7,519 nt of DNA from Candidatus Saccharibacteria bacterium UBA7683 (GTDB taxonomy: Bacteria > Patescibacteriota > Saccharimonadia > Saccharimonadales > UBA7683). Below the pieces are notes generated by a model. It did no database searches, was not told the DNA's origin, and worked only from the letters and a program-made list of their open reading frames with translations. Below are positions 1 to 6,725 of this stretch, piece by piece. The stretch covers positions 27,013-34,531 of the forward strand of contig DLGX01000011.1 in NCBI GenBank assembly GCA_002482925.1, in the 5' to 3' direction. Positions within the stretch are counted from its first letter, which is position 1. Each line of letters opens with the position of its first letter. The position numbers were made by a program, and so were the translations under genes.

Positions 1-288
1 CTGGAAAATGGTGACCGAAGAATTCTCATTACCATAAAAGATATACGCGGGACAATAGAAATACGCGTGCAAGATTGGGGTATTGGGATTCCAAAACAAG
101 AACGCCAAAAGCTTTTTAAGCCGTTTTATAGCACTAAAGATGACGGAATGGGCATTGGGCTATTTATTGCCAAACAGATGCTAGAAACGCATTTTAAAGG
201 CTCGATTGCTATAAGCGAGACCGGCTTTCACACTGAATTTATACTTACGATTCCAAAGGCGGCTCGCAGTGTTAAGCCAGAAGCGTAA
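1..288 (+). CDS. Sensor histidine kinase, C-terminal ATP-binding lobe (5' partial)
   Basis: The reading frame is open from the first base, so this is the last 95 residues of a longer gene. An internal GTG at 67 is not a credible start, because the kinase fold begins well upstream. The visible part is the end of a HATPase_c (GHKL) domain. It has a G1 box D25-W-G-I-G-I-P, an F box around residues 38-42 (L-F-K-P-F), and a G2 box G49-M-G-I-G-L followed by an amphipathic helix, then the closing beta strands. The N box, the dimerisation helix with the phospho-acceptor His, and any sensory or membrane domain lie outside the window. The protein ends soon after the ATPase domain, with no receiver domain attached. 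By family it binds ATP and autophosphorylates to drive a response regulator, which is not visible here. The 20-bp overlap with the next gene implies shared transcription and probably translational coupling. The domain call is firm; the signal sensed is unknown. Confidence 0.9.
   Translation: MENGDRRILITIKDIRGTIEIRVQDWGIGIPKQERQKLFKPFYSTKDDGMGIGLFIAKQMLETHFKGSIAISETGFHTEFILTIPKAARSVKPEA
256..271 (+). promoter_or_regulatory. Ribosome-binding site and GTG start inside the kinase gene
   Basis: AAGGCGG (256-262), one mismatch from AAGGAGG, lies six bases before the GTG at 269. Both are within the last codons of the upstream kinase gene. This supports the GTG start and a coupled-translation arrangement. 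It is the best Shine-Dalgarno-like sequence in front of any start codon in the window. No ATG in this frame lies nearby that would give a better N-terminus. Confidence 0.45.
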
Positions 289-1951
289 CGCTTCTGTTGG
301 ACAAAGTATAACCAAGCACCTTACAAGTGAATCGTGCGATTTAACTCAGCTCGTTACAGTAGCTTCCTTTTTAGACGATGCCCAAATTCTTTCAGACGTG
401 CAAGTAGAGGTTGTTAAAAAACTTAAAAACAAATTTGAAAGTGCATTCAAGTCTGGAAATCTATCAGAGGTATTTAGTACGGCATTTATACTTACAAAAC
501 ACGATGCAACTTTTATGGAAGGCGGCATTCTTGCCAAGCTGATAACATTACTGACGCTGTCTGAGGTTGTGATAGGTGGTCCATATGCTAGTAAAAATAG
601 CAAAGTAGACCTTGTTTCTAATGTATTCATAGCATTGTTTTTAGAGTCTCAGAATGTTGAACTTCGAAATCTTGACGAATACATAAGAGCGCAGTTAAAA
701 GAAGATACGTTTTTAAAAAATAGTTCAGATAGATCAATTGTTCTTTACTTTGCTTCGCAACTTAAAAATGCCGACCACGAATGCATAAAACAACTCATTA
801 AAAAGCTGTATCTGTTAGAACCTGAACACGGCGAGCTATTAGACTGCATACTGCTAAAAATGAACGAAAGAGATGAATCACTTTTTATAACATCACCGCT
901 ACCCAGAAATTCTAGTGCAATTTCTACAGTTGCCGTGCTATGGAAAGAAAAGTATATAAAAAACCATAAATGCGCTACGTTAAAACCAAGCAGTAATGGT
1001 TACTCAGATCAGATATATAAAATTGTGAAGGAAGAATCAGCTAGCTATAGCGAGCCACTAAAAACGTATCTTCTAAACATAAATGCCAAAATTATGAATG
1101 CAGATAGAAACGGCGAAATTTCATTATTTGCTCATAACTTCGTTGATGCGCTTCAAGAAACAGAAGTATTGTTTCAAAATAACGACCTAGATATACTTGG
1201 CGCTGCCAATGTATTTTGCTGGGCTGCGTATACTTTGTACGACGATTTTATTGACCAGGAAGGTCAAGTTGAATATCTACCAGTAGCAAATTGTGCAATG
1301 AGAAAATCAGTGACTTTGCTGACGAGTGTTTTTAAGTTGGACGAACAGCATTCTCTTATGGAATTTTTGTTTGACTGTATGGATCAGGCAAATGCCTGGG
1401 AGCTGGAAAACACTCGTTTTAAAGTAACTGGTAGTATAATCTTTATATCTAAAATTCCAAATTACGATGATCTATCGATTCTTTCGAATCGTGCGGCAGG
1501 TCATATTGTGGCGCCGCTTTGTTTAGCAAAGCAATATAACTATACACACGAACAGCACCAGCATCTTCGCCAAGCCTTGCACCATTACCTTGTTGCACGT
1601 CAGTTAAACGACGATATACATGATTGGGTTGAAGATATTAAAAATGGTCACTGCACGTATGTGCTTTCATGTATGTTGCGCGATGCAAAGATTGCGCCTG
1701 GGGCGTATTCTCACTTTGAACTAAGCGCATTATTAAAATCATATTTCTGGAACCGAGGGTTTGAAGAAAGTGCGCGTACGGTGCTTAGGCATGTGGAATT
1801 ATCTAAACGTTCGTTTAGTAAAACCAAGAAATTTAAAGCAGGTGCAGTGTTCTTTCGCTATCTCGATTCAATTGAATCTTCAATACACGAAGCCCAAAAA
1901 AGATTTGTTCATAAAAAACAGTTTATAAAACAGCTTAAAAAAGCAGATTAG
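269..1951 (+). CDS. Two-domain class I isoprenoid/terpene-synthase-like protein
   Basis: A soluble, largely helical 560-residue protein with no signal peptide or membrane helix. The C-terminal part (about 245-545) looks like a class I isoprenoid synthase. A first acidic motif, Y324-D-D-F-I-D329, is followed 122 residues later by R444-Q-L-N-D-D-I-H-D-W-V-E-D456, the two Mg-binding sites that activate a prenyl diphosphate. Residues about 70-200 have the cadence of an alpha/alpha-barrel prenyltransferase/squalene-cyclase-like domain: a G-G-P-Y turn at 103-106, then V113-D-L-V-S-N-V-F-I-A-L-F-L, then L-D-E-Y-I. No D-x-D-D class II catalytic motif is seen, so this part may be structural. Substrate and product cannot be read from the sequence. 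Candidates are a terpene or polyprenyl product, or prenylation of a peptide as by ComQ. The GTG start at 269 is preceded by a weak AAGGCGG at 256-262 and overlaps the kinase gene by 20 bp. Superfamily is fairly sure; function is open. Confidence 0.75.
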   Translation: MLSQKRNASVGQSITKHLTSESCDLTQLVTVASFLDDAQILSDVQVEVVKKLKNKFESAFKSGNLSEVFSTAFILTKHDATFMEGGILAKLITLLTLSEVVIGGPYASKNSKVDLVSNVFIALFLESQNVELRNLDEYIRAQLKEDTFLKNSSDRSIVLYFASQLKNADHECIKQLIKKLYLLEPEHGELLDCILLKMNERDESLFITSPLPRNSSAISTVAVLWKEKYIKNHKCATLKPSSNGYSDQIYKIVKEESASYSEPLKTYLLNINAKIMNADRNGEISLFAHNFVDALQETEVLFQNNDLDILGAANVFCWAAYTLYDDFIDQEGQVEYLPVANCAMRKSVTLLTSVFKLDEQHSLMEFLFDCMDQANAWELENTRFKVTGSIIFISKIPNYDDLSILSNRAAGHIVAPLCLAKQYNYTHEQHQHLRQALHHYLVARQLNDDIHDWVEDIKNGHCTYVLSCMLRDAKIAPGAYSHFELSALLKSYFWNRGFEESARTVLRHVELSKRSFSKTKKFKAGAVFFRYLDSIESSIHEAQKRFVHKKQFIKQLKKAD

Positions 1952-4209
1952 TTGCCTAGTATTGGCCCGATAGGGTTTGTTGGCGTTTCTTCATTGTCAT
2001 TACCAGGATTATTCTGTGTACCACCACCTCCTGAAGAATTGCCATTATTACCGTTGTTAGAATTAGAATTTTGTTGTGTTTCTGAATTATCTTCTTCTTC
2101 TGGCTTCACAACAGGTGTTTGTTCTACTTTTTTAGCCTCATTACATTTTGTGGTTGGTAGTGTTCCGGGTATAAAGTATTCAGTCATTGTGTTTGAGCTG
2201 TTGGTCTGCGCGAGCGCACCGTTTGAACGGCAGATGGATCTTTGCGTTAACCCTGCGGGCACGGCAAACTTTTCTGCCGGGCTAGTTGAAAGAATTTGTT
2301 GCATAAGATTCTTCCATATAGGTGCGGCACCACTTGAACCAGCAACTCTAGTCATCTGTGTATTGTCGTTATTGCCTATCCATACACCTACTGTAAGACT
2401 CGGTGTGTATCCTATTGTCCAAGCATCACGGTAATCTTCTGTGGTACCTGTTTTTACAGCCGCTGGCCGGCTTCTCGTAAGATTAAGGCTGCTACCAAAT
2501 AGTTCGCTTCGTGCGGTATTGTCTGAAAGTATGGAAGACATAATATACGAAGTCTGTGCGCTAATAGCCTGTTTGTTTTTTGGCTTATAGGTAAACAATG
2601 TCTTCTTGTCTTTATTGGTGATTGTAGAAATTAGCGTAATATCATTATGCTTACCACTATTTGCATAGGTGGCGTAGGCATTGGTCATTTCAGTTAAGTT
2701 TGCAGGTGCTGAACCAAGCGCCATGGTAAGGTCAAGATTTTTGTCTCCGAGCGTGGTTATCCCAAGATCTTCGGCTGTTTTTACTGCGCGGGTAATGCCA
2801 GTCTTTTGAAGCGCCGAAACAGCTGGTACGTTTAATGAATTTGCTAGCGCTCTTCGAAGTGTCACATCTCCACGGTACTTTAAGTCATAGTTTTTTGGAG
2901 CATAACCGCCAAAATCTGTTGCTTTGTCTTCAAAGATACTGGCTGCTGAGAATACTTTATTTTCTATTCCAGAACTGTAGACTATTGGTTTAAAAGAAGA
3001 ACCTGGTTGTCTGGTGGTAGTAGCAATATTAAACTTGCCAAACACCTCGTTATTCCAATCTTTACTGCCTACTAACGCGCGTACTTCACCTGTTTTGGGA
3101 TCAATCACCACAGCGCTTCCGTTGGTGACATTGCTTCTGGCAAGTTTATCTACCTGGCTTGCCACAGCTGCCTCAGCTTTTGTTTGCCAGTCAAGGTTAA
3201 GGGTAGTCTTTACTACATAGCCAGACCGCGCGATACGTTCTTCTCCGTAGCGTTTTTCTAAGTCTTCCTTTACCATTAACGCAAAGTGTGGAGCTCGCAG
3301 TTCGAGATCTGACTTCTTACCTGTATACGAAAGCGGTGTAGCAAGTGCCAAAGCTTCGTCAGCTTCAGTAATAGACTTTTCTTCCTGCATTCTGTTTAAC
3401 ACATATGTTTGCCGCGTTTTGGCCTTCACCGGGTCACCGCTAATTGGCGAATATGCAGATGGTGCTGGCAACAGGCCAATAAGCAGACTTGCCTCTGCAT
3501 TAGAAAGTGTCTGTGCTGATTTTCCAAAATATACCTGCGACGCATCTTCAATGCCAAACGCACCTTCGCCAAAGTAGACTGAATTTAGATACATTTCCAA
3601 AATTTCATCTTTAGAATAGCGTCGTTCAATTTCAACTGAAAGCACCAGTTCTTGGTATTTTCGTACGTAACTTCGTTCTTCCGAAAGTAATGCAGTTTTA
3701 ACAAGTTGCTGAGTTAGCGTAGAGCCACCGTTGTCTAGTCCATTGGGTCGAATGTTCTGCCACAGAGCGTTTGCTATGCCTCTGGCTGAAAATCCGGCAT
3801 GTTTGTAAAAATCTTTATCTTCAGAAGCAATTACAGCTTTTTTTGCAGGATCAGCAATTTTGTCGAGCGGTATATAGGTGTTGGAATGCGCGTTATAGAA
3901 GGTATAAAAAACTTTATCGTTCTGGTCTAGAAGCGTTACACCGGTTTTATTTCGGTTCATAATGCGTTCTTTGCTACCGAGAGTATTTGCAAAATATATT
4001 GTAGTAAACAGCGTGAGCAGTACTAAAACCGAACCACCTGTCCAGGCGACTAACGTAATTTTTCTTTTTCTGGTCATTCTGCTAAATTTTTGCACGATCG
4101 GGAGGCGCGCAAGGAAGTATGGGAGTTTACTGTTATGCACAGATTTTCGCGGTCGTTTTGAACGGTCGCGTGTATAGGGTTGTCTAGGTTGAAATGCTTT
4201 TTCTGCCAT
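1948..4209 (-). CDS. Class A penicillin-binding protein (transglycosylase/transpeptidase)
   Basis: A bifunctional peptidoglycan synthase of 753 residues. It polymerises glycan strands from lipid II and cross-links the stem peptides outside the membrane. A basic cytoplasmic N-terminus (1-50) precedes one membrane anchor (about 51-75). The GT51 domain carries E130-D-K-D-F-Y-K-H-A-G with the catalytic Glu, G161-G-S-T-L-T-Q-Q-L-V-K, R183-K-Y-Q-E187 with the second Glu, and a segment around 200-222 with Y-L-N-S-V-Y-F-G. The transpeptidase domain has S404-S-F-K407 (nucleophile and base), S458-L-N460 and K586-T-G-T-T. Every catalytic motif is present, so it should be active. Two late cysteines (660, 689) bracket a segment resembling the short C-terminal module of many Gram-positive class A PBPs. 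Residues about 695-753 are a disordered Glu/Asn/Gly/Ser/Pro tail. The ATG at 4209 is chosen because it gives the usual basic N-terminus and anchor. The stop overlaps the convergent gene by 4 bp. Confidence 0.96.
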   Translation of the reverse strand: MAEKAFQPRQPYTRDRSKRPRKSVHNSKLPYFLARLPIVQKFSRMTRKRKITLVAWTGGSVLVLLTLFTTIYFANTLGSKERIMNRNKTGVTLLDQNDKVFYTFYNAHSNTYIPLDKIADPAKKAVIASEDKDFYKHAGFSARGIANALWQNIRPNGLDNGGSTLTQQLVKTALLSEERSYVRKYQELVLSVEIERRYSKDEILEMYLNSVYFGEGAFGIEDASQVYFGKSAQTLSNAEASLLIGLLPAPSAYSPISGDPVKAKTRQTYVLNRMQEEKSITEADEALALATPLSYTGKKSDLELRAPHFALMVKEDLEKRYGEERIARSGYVVKTTLNLDWQTKAEAAVASQVDKLARSNVTNGSAVVIDPKTGEVRALVGSKDWNNEVFGKFNIATTTRQPGSSFKPIVYSSGIENKVFSAASIFEDKATDFGGYAPKNYDLKYRGDVTLRRALANSLNVPAVSALQKTGITRAVKTAEDLGITTLGDKNLDLTMALGSAPANLTEMTNAYATYANSGKHNDITLISTITNKDKKTLFTYKPKNKQAISAQTSYIMSSILSDNTARSELFGSSLNLTRSRPAAVKTGTTEDYRDAWTIGYTPSLTVGVWIGNNDNTQMTRVAGSSGAAPIWKNLMQQILSTSPAEKFAVPAGLTQRSICRSNGALAQTNSSNTMTEYFIPGTLPTTKCNEAKKVEQTPVVKPEEEDNSETQQNSNSNNGNNGNSSGGGGTQNNPGNDNEETPTNPIGPILGN

Positions 4210-4223
4210 AAATATATTTAGGA

Positions 4224-4239
4224 GATTCTTACAAGAATC
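4224..4239 (-). repeat. Inverted repeat in the PBP 5' leader
   Basis: GATTCTT (4224-4230) and AAGAATC (4233-4239) are perfect inverted arms separated by two bases. The repeat sits between the predicted transcription start and the PBP start codon, one base from the neighbouring promoter palindrome. A 2-base loop is too tight for a good RNA hairpin unless inner pairs open, so it looks more like a DNA-binding dyad. No Shine-Dalgarno sequence lies between it and the ATG. The role is inferred only from position. Confidence 0.4.
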
Positions 4240-4240
4240 A

Positions 4241-4260
4241 ACCTGTTAATTATAACAGGT
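4241..4260 (-). promoter_or_regulatory. Palindrome containing extended -10 promoter for the PBP gene
   Basis: Arms ACCTGTTA (4241-4248) and TAACAGGT (4253-4260) form a perfect 8-bp inverted repeat around ATTA. Read on the minus strand, its centre gives TGT-TATAAT, a perfect extended -10 element (TG at 4257-4256, TATAAT at 4254-4249). The -35 region, around 4272-4277 (CAAGAA), is poor, as is usual for extended -10 promoters. Transcription would start near 4242, about 33 bases before the PBP start codon. The repeat directly follows the stop of the upstream gene but lacks a T-run, so I prefer promoter plus possible operator over terminator. Confidence 0.5.
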
Positions 4261-5142
4261 TTAGGGCTGATTTCTTGTTTGACGGGCTTTAAGCTTAACT
4301 CGCGTATGCGTAGCGACAAGCCACAGAAACAATATGATAAGAAATACCACATAGATTCCCCTATCGAGGATATTAGCCGAAATAACTGTGTCTCGGCTGA
4401 TATGGTGAAGGTTCTGAGAAAAAACCAAGAATGCCTCTCTGATACCAATAGCACCAGGAGTAATGGCTACGAACAATGAAAAATTTGCGGCTCCGCTGTA
4501 ACTTACAATTTGGCCAAATGAAACATGCTTTCCTAGTGCCAGAAGTTCCACGTAATATATCGAGGTAATAAGTGATAGTTGAAGCAGTACTGTAGCGGTA
4601 AGTTTTAAAAGTAGTTCAACAGATATATGAGATTTCTGACCCTCTGTCGAAGCGCGTTTTGTATGAATGTAAAATGCCGTCAGGCAAGCTCCAACTACAA
4701 GAGCAAGTAGCAGTGGCACACGAAACTGGGCACTGCCAAACAGTAAAAATACACCGCTAAAAAATGCGTACAACCCATAGTAATAGAGTGAAACCAAGCC
4801 ATACTGCTTAATAGGAATGGCAAGTTTTGCTTTAAAATAGAGCGCTCGAATTCCGACGCCGCTTTGTAGCGGGCCAAAAAAATTAGCGATTGATGATGTA
4901 CTTGTAAGGTTGAAGCTCTCTCGCTTAGAAATTGTTTTACCGCATAGTCTTACAGAAATTGTATTTACGATAGAAAGACTACCTATAATTCCAAGATATA
5001 AAATCATAACAAGCAGCACATATATAAGGCGAGTGTTTCTGAGTCCAGTAATTATTTCTGGATGCACTTGAATGTAGCGTGCAAAAACCACTAGTGTTAG
5101 TAGTAGTATTATGACGCTAAGAAAAACGCGTAGTTTCTTCAT
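4261..5142 (-). CDS. LPG-synthase-TM / UPF0104 family multi-pass membrane protein
   Basis: A 293-residue integral membrane protein with about seven or eight hydrophobic segments (roughly 5-22, 38-60, 115-135, 142-160, 176-200, 211-228, 260-277). Two family hallmarks are clear: N87-F-F-G-P-L-Q-S-G-V-G-I-R-A-L-Y-F-K near the middle, and T228-P-G-A-I-G-I-R-E236 towards the C-terminus. These are typical of Pfam LPG_synthase_TM, the fold shared by the flippase half of MprF and the membrane half of archaeal AglD. There is no aminoacyl-transferase domain, so it is not a complete lysyl-phosphatidylglycerol synthase. By family it may help move or process a lipid or polyprenyl-linked intermediate; the substrate is unknown. 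Nearby polyprenyl-phosphate glycosyltransferases make a glycan-carrier role plausible. The ATG at 5142 begins a typical positively charged N-terminus and has no Shine-Dalgarno sequence. The gene lies upstream of the PBP on the same strand, 51 bp away. Confidence 0.82.
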   Translation of the reverse strand: MKKLRVFLSVIILLLTLVVFARYIQVHPEIITGLRNTRLIYVLLVMILYLGIIGSLSIVNTISVRLCGKTISKRESFNLTSTSSIANFFGPLQSGVGIRALYFKAKLAIPIKQYGLVSLYYYGLYAFFSGVFLLFGSAQFRVPLLLALVVGACLTAFYIHTKRASTEGQKSHISVELLLKLTATVLLQLSLITSIYYVELLALGKHVSFGQIVSYSGAANFSLFVAITPGAIGIREAFLVFSQNLHHISRDTVISANILDRGIYVVFLIILFLWLVATHTRVKLKARQTRNQP

Positions 5143-5210
5143 TAGTTATAAGTATACGGTTAAAGTACGGAAATTATAAAATCAGGGTATATTCAGCAAC
5201 TAATGGTATT
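5143..5210. promoter_or_regulatory. Divergent promoter region between UPF0104 and GT-C genes
   Basis: These 68 bases separate two divergent starts and must carry both promoters. On the minus strand TATAAT (5178-5173) is a perfect -10 with a partial -35 TTGCTG (5199-5194) at a short 15-bp spacing. A second candidate, TATACT (5156-5151), would give a leaderless message. On the plus strand TATATT (5188-5193) is the best -10, without a convincing -35, giving a leader of about 10 bases. Neither start has a Shine-Dalgarno sequence. The hexamers are read by eye and are weak apart from TATAAT. Confidence 0.4.
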
Positions 5211-6713
5211 ATGTTTCAAGATATGAACGTGAAGAAACTATCTCAGAAGTGGATCAACTTCTTAAGGACGGATACGTTCTTTTATATAATTGCGGGTACT
5301 TTTTTTATTAGTGCTATTTGGCTTGTATTTACTGCTCGCTACCCAATGGCATTTGATGAAAACTACCATTACAATATCATTCAACAGTATGCAAAGCAGT
5401 GGAGCCCATTTTTTACCACCCAACCCCAAGGCTCTGAAGCACTCGGCGACATTACCAGGTACCCTTCCTATTTGTTTCACTATGTATTGAGTTTTCCGTA
5501 TAAGTTCATATCTTTATTTACCAGTTCAGATGCATTTAAGATAATTATTTTAAGGCTTATAAACGTGTGTATGCTTGCAAGTAGCTTATGGATTTTTAAG
5601 CGATTATTTGAAAAAATGAAGTTTTCTGCGCTTCTTACCAATCTTTCGTTGCTGGTATTTATACTGATACCAATTGTTCCGTTTTTGGGCGCTCAAATTA
5701 GTTACGATAACCTCACTATTCCCCTAACGGCGCTTACTTTTTATGCAGCAGTTTCTGTGCTCATGCCACTCAGAAAAGGGATCTTTAATTCAAACTGGCT
5801 GCTTATTTTTGTTATAACCGGCATGTTTAACGCCTTAATTAAATACACCTACTTGCCGATTTTTATTGCGCTTTTTGTGTATGTTTTTATTGCCTTTTTA
5901 CACTCATATAGAAAGTATCGTTTTAAAGTTTTGGAAACATTTAAACACAATGTAGTAAAACTTCCGCGCTTAAAGCAGATTCTTGTTATATGCGCGCTGC
6001 TTCTAGGCGCTATACTCTGTTTTGAACGGTACGGGGTTAACCTTATAAAATACAAGACCCCTGTGCCCGACTGCGCGCAGGTATTGAACGAAACGTCATG
6101 CAAACAGTATGGACCATGGGGCCGTGATTTTATATTAAAACAAAGAAAAGATGGCGATGTGCCAAATTGGCGAATTGCAGACTACAATAAAATTTGGATA
6201 CGAACAACGTTAAACGAATTCTATTTTGCAATTAACTACGATTATTCTAGTAAACCCCCGCTTCGTATACTCTATGGCTTCGCAAAAACAATGCTCGCTA
6301 TAGGCCTTCTTGCGGTAGTAGTGTTTATCAAACGAATCTTAAAAGAACCTAACTTAAGACTAATTCTTGCTACGTCTGTGTTCTATACCATAATTTTGTG
6401 GCTTGATAATTATATGAAATTTTATAACGTGCATTGGCCAGTTGCTATTCATGGCCGCTATCTTTTACCGCTAGTGCCTGCAATTGCAATTGTAATGGGG
6501 TACGCCATTAAAAGTGTTATTGAATTAATTCCAAAGCAATTTCAAGAAACCATGAAGTTTATATCTGTCTCTGTTCTTATTTTGGGAATGGTTTTGGGCG
6601 GCGGCACTATCACCTATATAGCAAGAAGTGATACGGGCTGGTACTGGCAAAATAATTTTGTAATACATGCAAATGAGTTTATTAAAAACGGACTTACCAA
6701 AGTATTAAAATAG
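5211..6713 (+). CDS. GT-C fold membrane glycosyltransferase
   Basis: A 500-residue polytopic membrane protein resembling GT-C glycosyltransferases of the PMT/ArnT/DUF2142 kind. After the first membrane helix (about 22-41) comes F48-D-E-N-Y-H; an acidic pair in this first outer loop is the expected catalytic/metal site. Further signs are Q162-I-S-Y-D-N-L-T-I-P in the middle, an extracytoplasmic loop (about 275-345) with a possible disulfide pair C288/C297, and H414-G-R-Y-L-L-P-L-V-P before the last helices, a common late motif in this group. By family it transfers a sugar from a polyprenyl-phosphate carrier to an acceptor outside the membrane; donor and acceptor are unknown. The start is ATG 5211; ATG 5223 in the same frame would remove only four residues and neither has a Shine-Dalgarno sequence. 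The convergent neighbour, a polyprenyl-phosphate glycosyltransferase-like GT2, could supply its donor. Confidence 0.8.
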   Translation: MFQDMNVKKLSQKWINFLRTDTFFYIIAGTFFISAIWLVFTARYPMAFDENYHYNIIQQYAKQWSPFFTTQPQGSEALGDITRYPSYLFHYVLSFPYKFISLFTSSDAFKIIILRLINVCMLASSLWIFKRLFEKMKFSALLTNLSLLVFILIPIVPFLGAQISYDNLTIPLTALTFYAAVSVLMPLRKGIFNSNWLLIFVITGMFNALIKYTYLPIFIALFVYVFIAFLHSYRKYRFKVLETFKHNVVKLPRLKQILVICALLLGAILCFERYGVNLIKYKTPVPDCAQVLNETSCKQYGPWGRDFILKQRKDGDVPNWRIADYNKIWIRTTLNEFYFAINYDYSSKPPLRILYGFAKTMLAIGLLAVVVFIKRILKEPNLRLILATSVFYTIILWLDNYMKFYNVHWPVAIHGRYLLPLVPAIAIVMGYAIKSVIELIPKQFQETMKFISVSVLILGMVLGGGTITYIARSDTGWYWQNNFVIHANEFIKNGLTKVLK

Positions 6714-6725
6714 AAGCTATTTTTT
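6707..6725. terminator. Weak bidirectional AT-rich hairpin at convergent gene ends
   Basis: AAAATAG (6707-6713) and CTATTTT (6717-6723) form a perfect 7-bp inverted repeat with a 3-base AAG loop. T continues to 6725, so the plus-strand message would end in a six-base T-run. The minus-strand transcript would meet the same hairpin but with a shorter T-run (TTTT). The repeat includes both stop codons, TAG on each strand. The stem has only one G-C pair, so its strength is doubtful. Confidence 0.3.

Noticed and set aside
67..288. Short 73-residue kinase-like gene starting at GTG 67
   Set aside because: The frame is open to the window edge and the ATPase fold needs the upstream part, so it is the tail of a longer gene.
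250..330. A ComX-like pheromone gene between kinase and synthase
   Set aside because: The two genes overlap, so no separate small gene fits here. One could still lie upstream, outside the window.
1952..2434. 160-codon open frame on the plus strand, rich in Pro, Leu and Ser
   Set aside because: It is antisense to the PBP C-terminus; its composition mirrors the Asn/Gly/Ser tail, and the PBP motifs make the minus strand certain.
4241..4260. Rho-independent terminator for the UPF0104 gene
   Set aside because: The stem is AT-rich and is followed by TGATTC rather than a T-run; the central extended -10 gives a better explanation.
4218..4479. Small open frames around the end of the UPF0104 gene on both strands
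   Set aside because: They overlap its coding region in other frames and show no family features.
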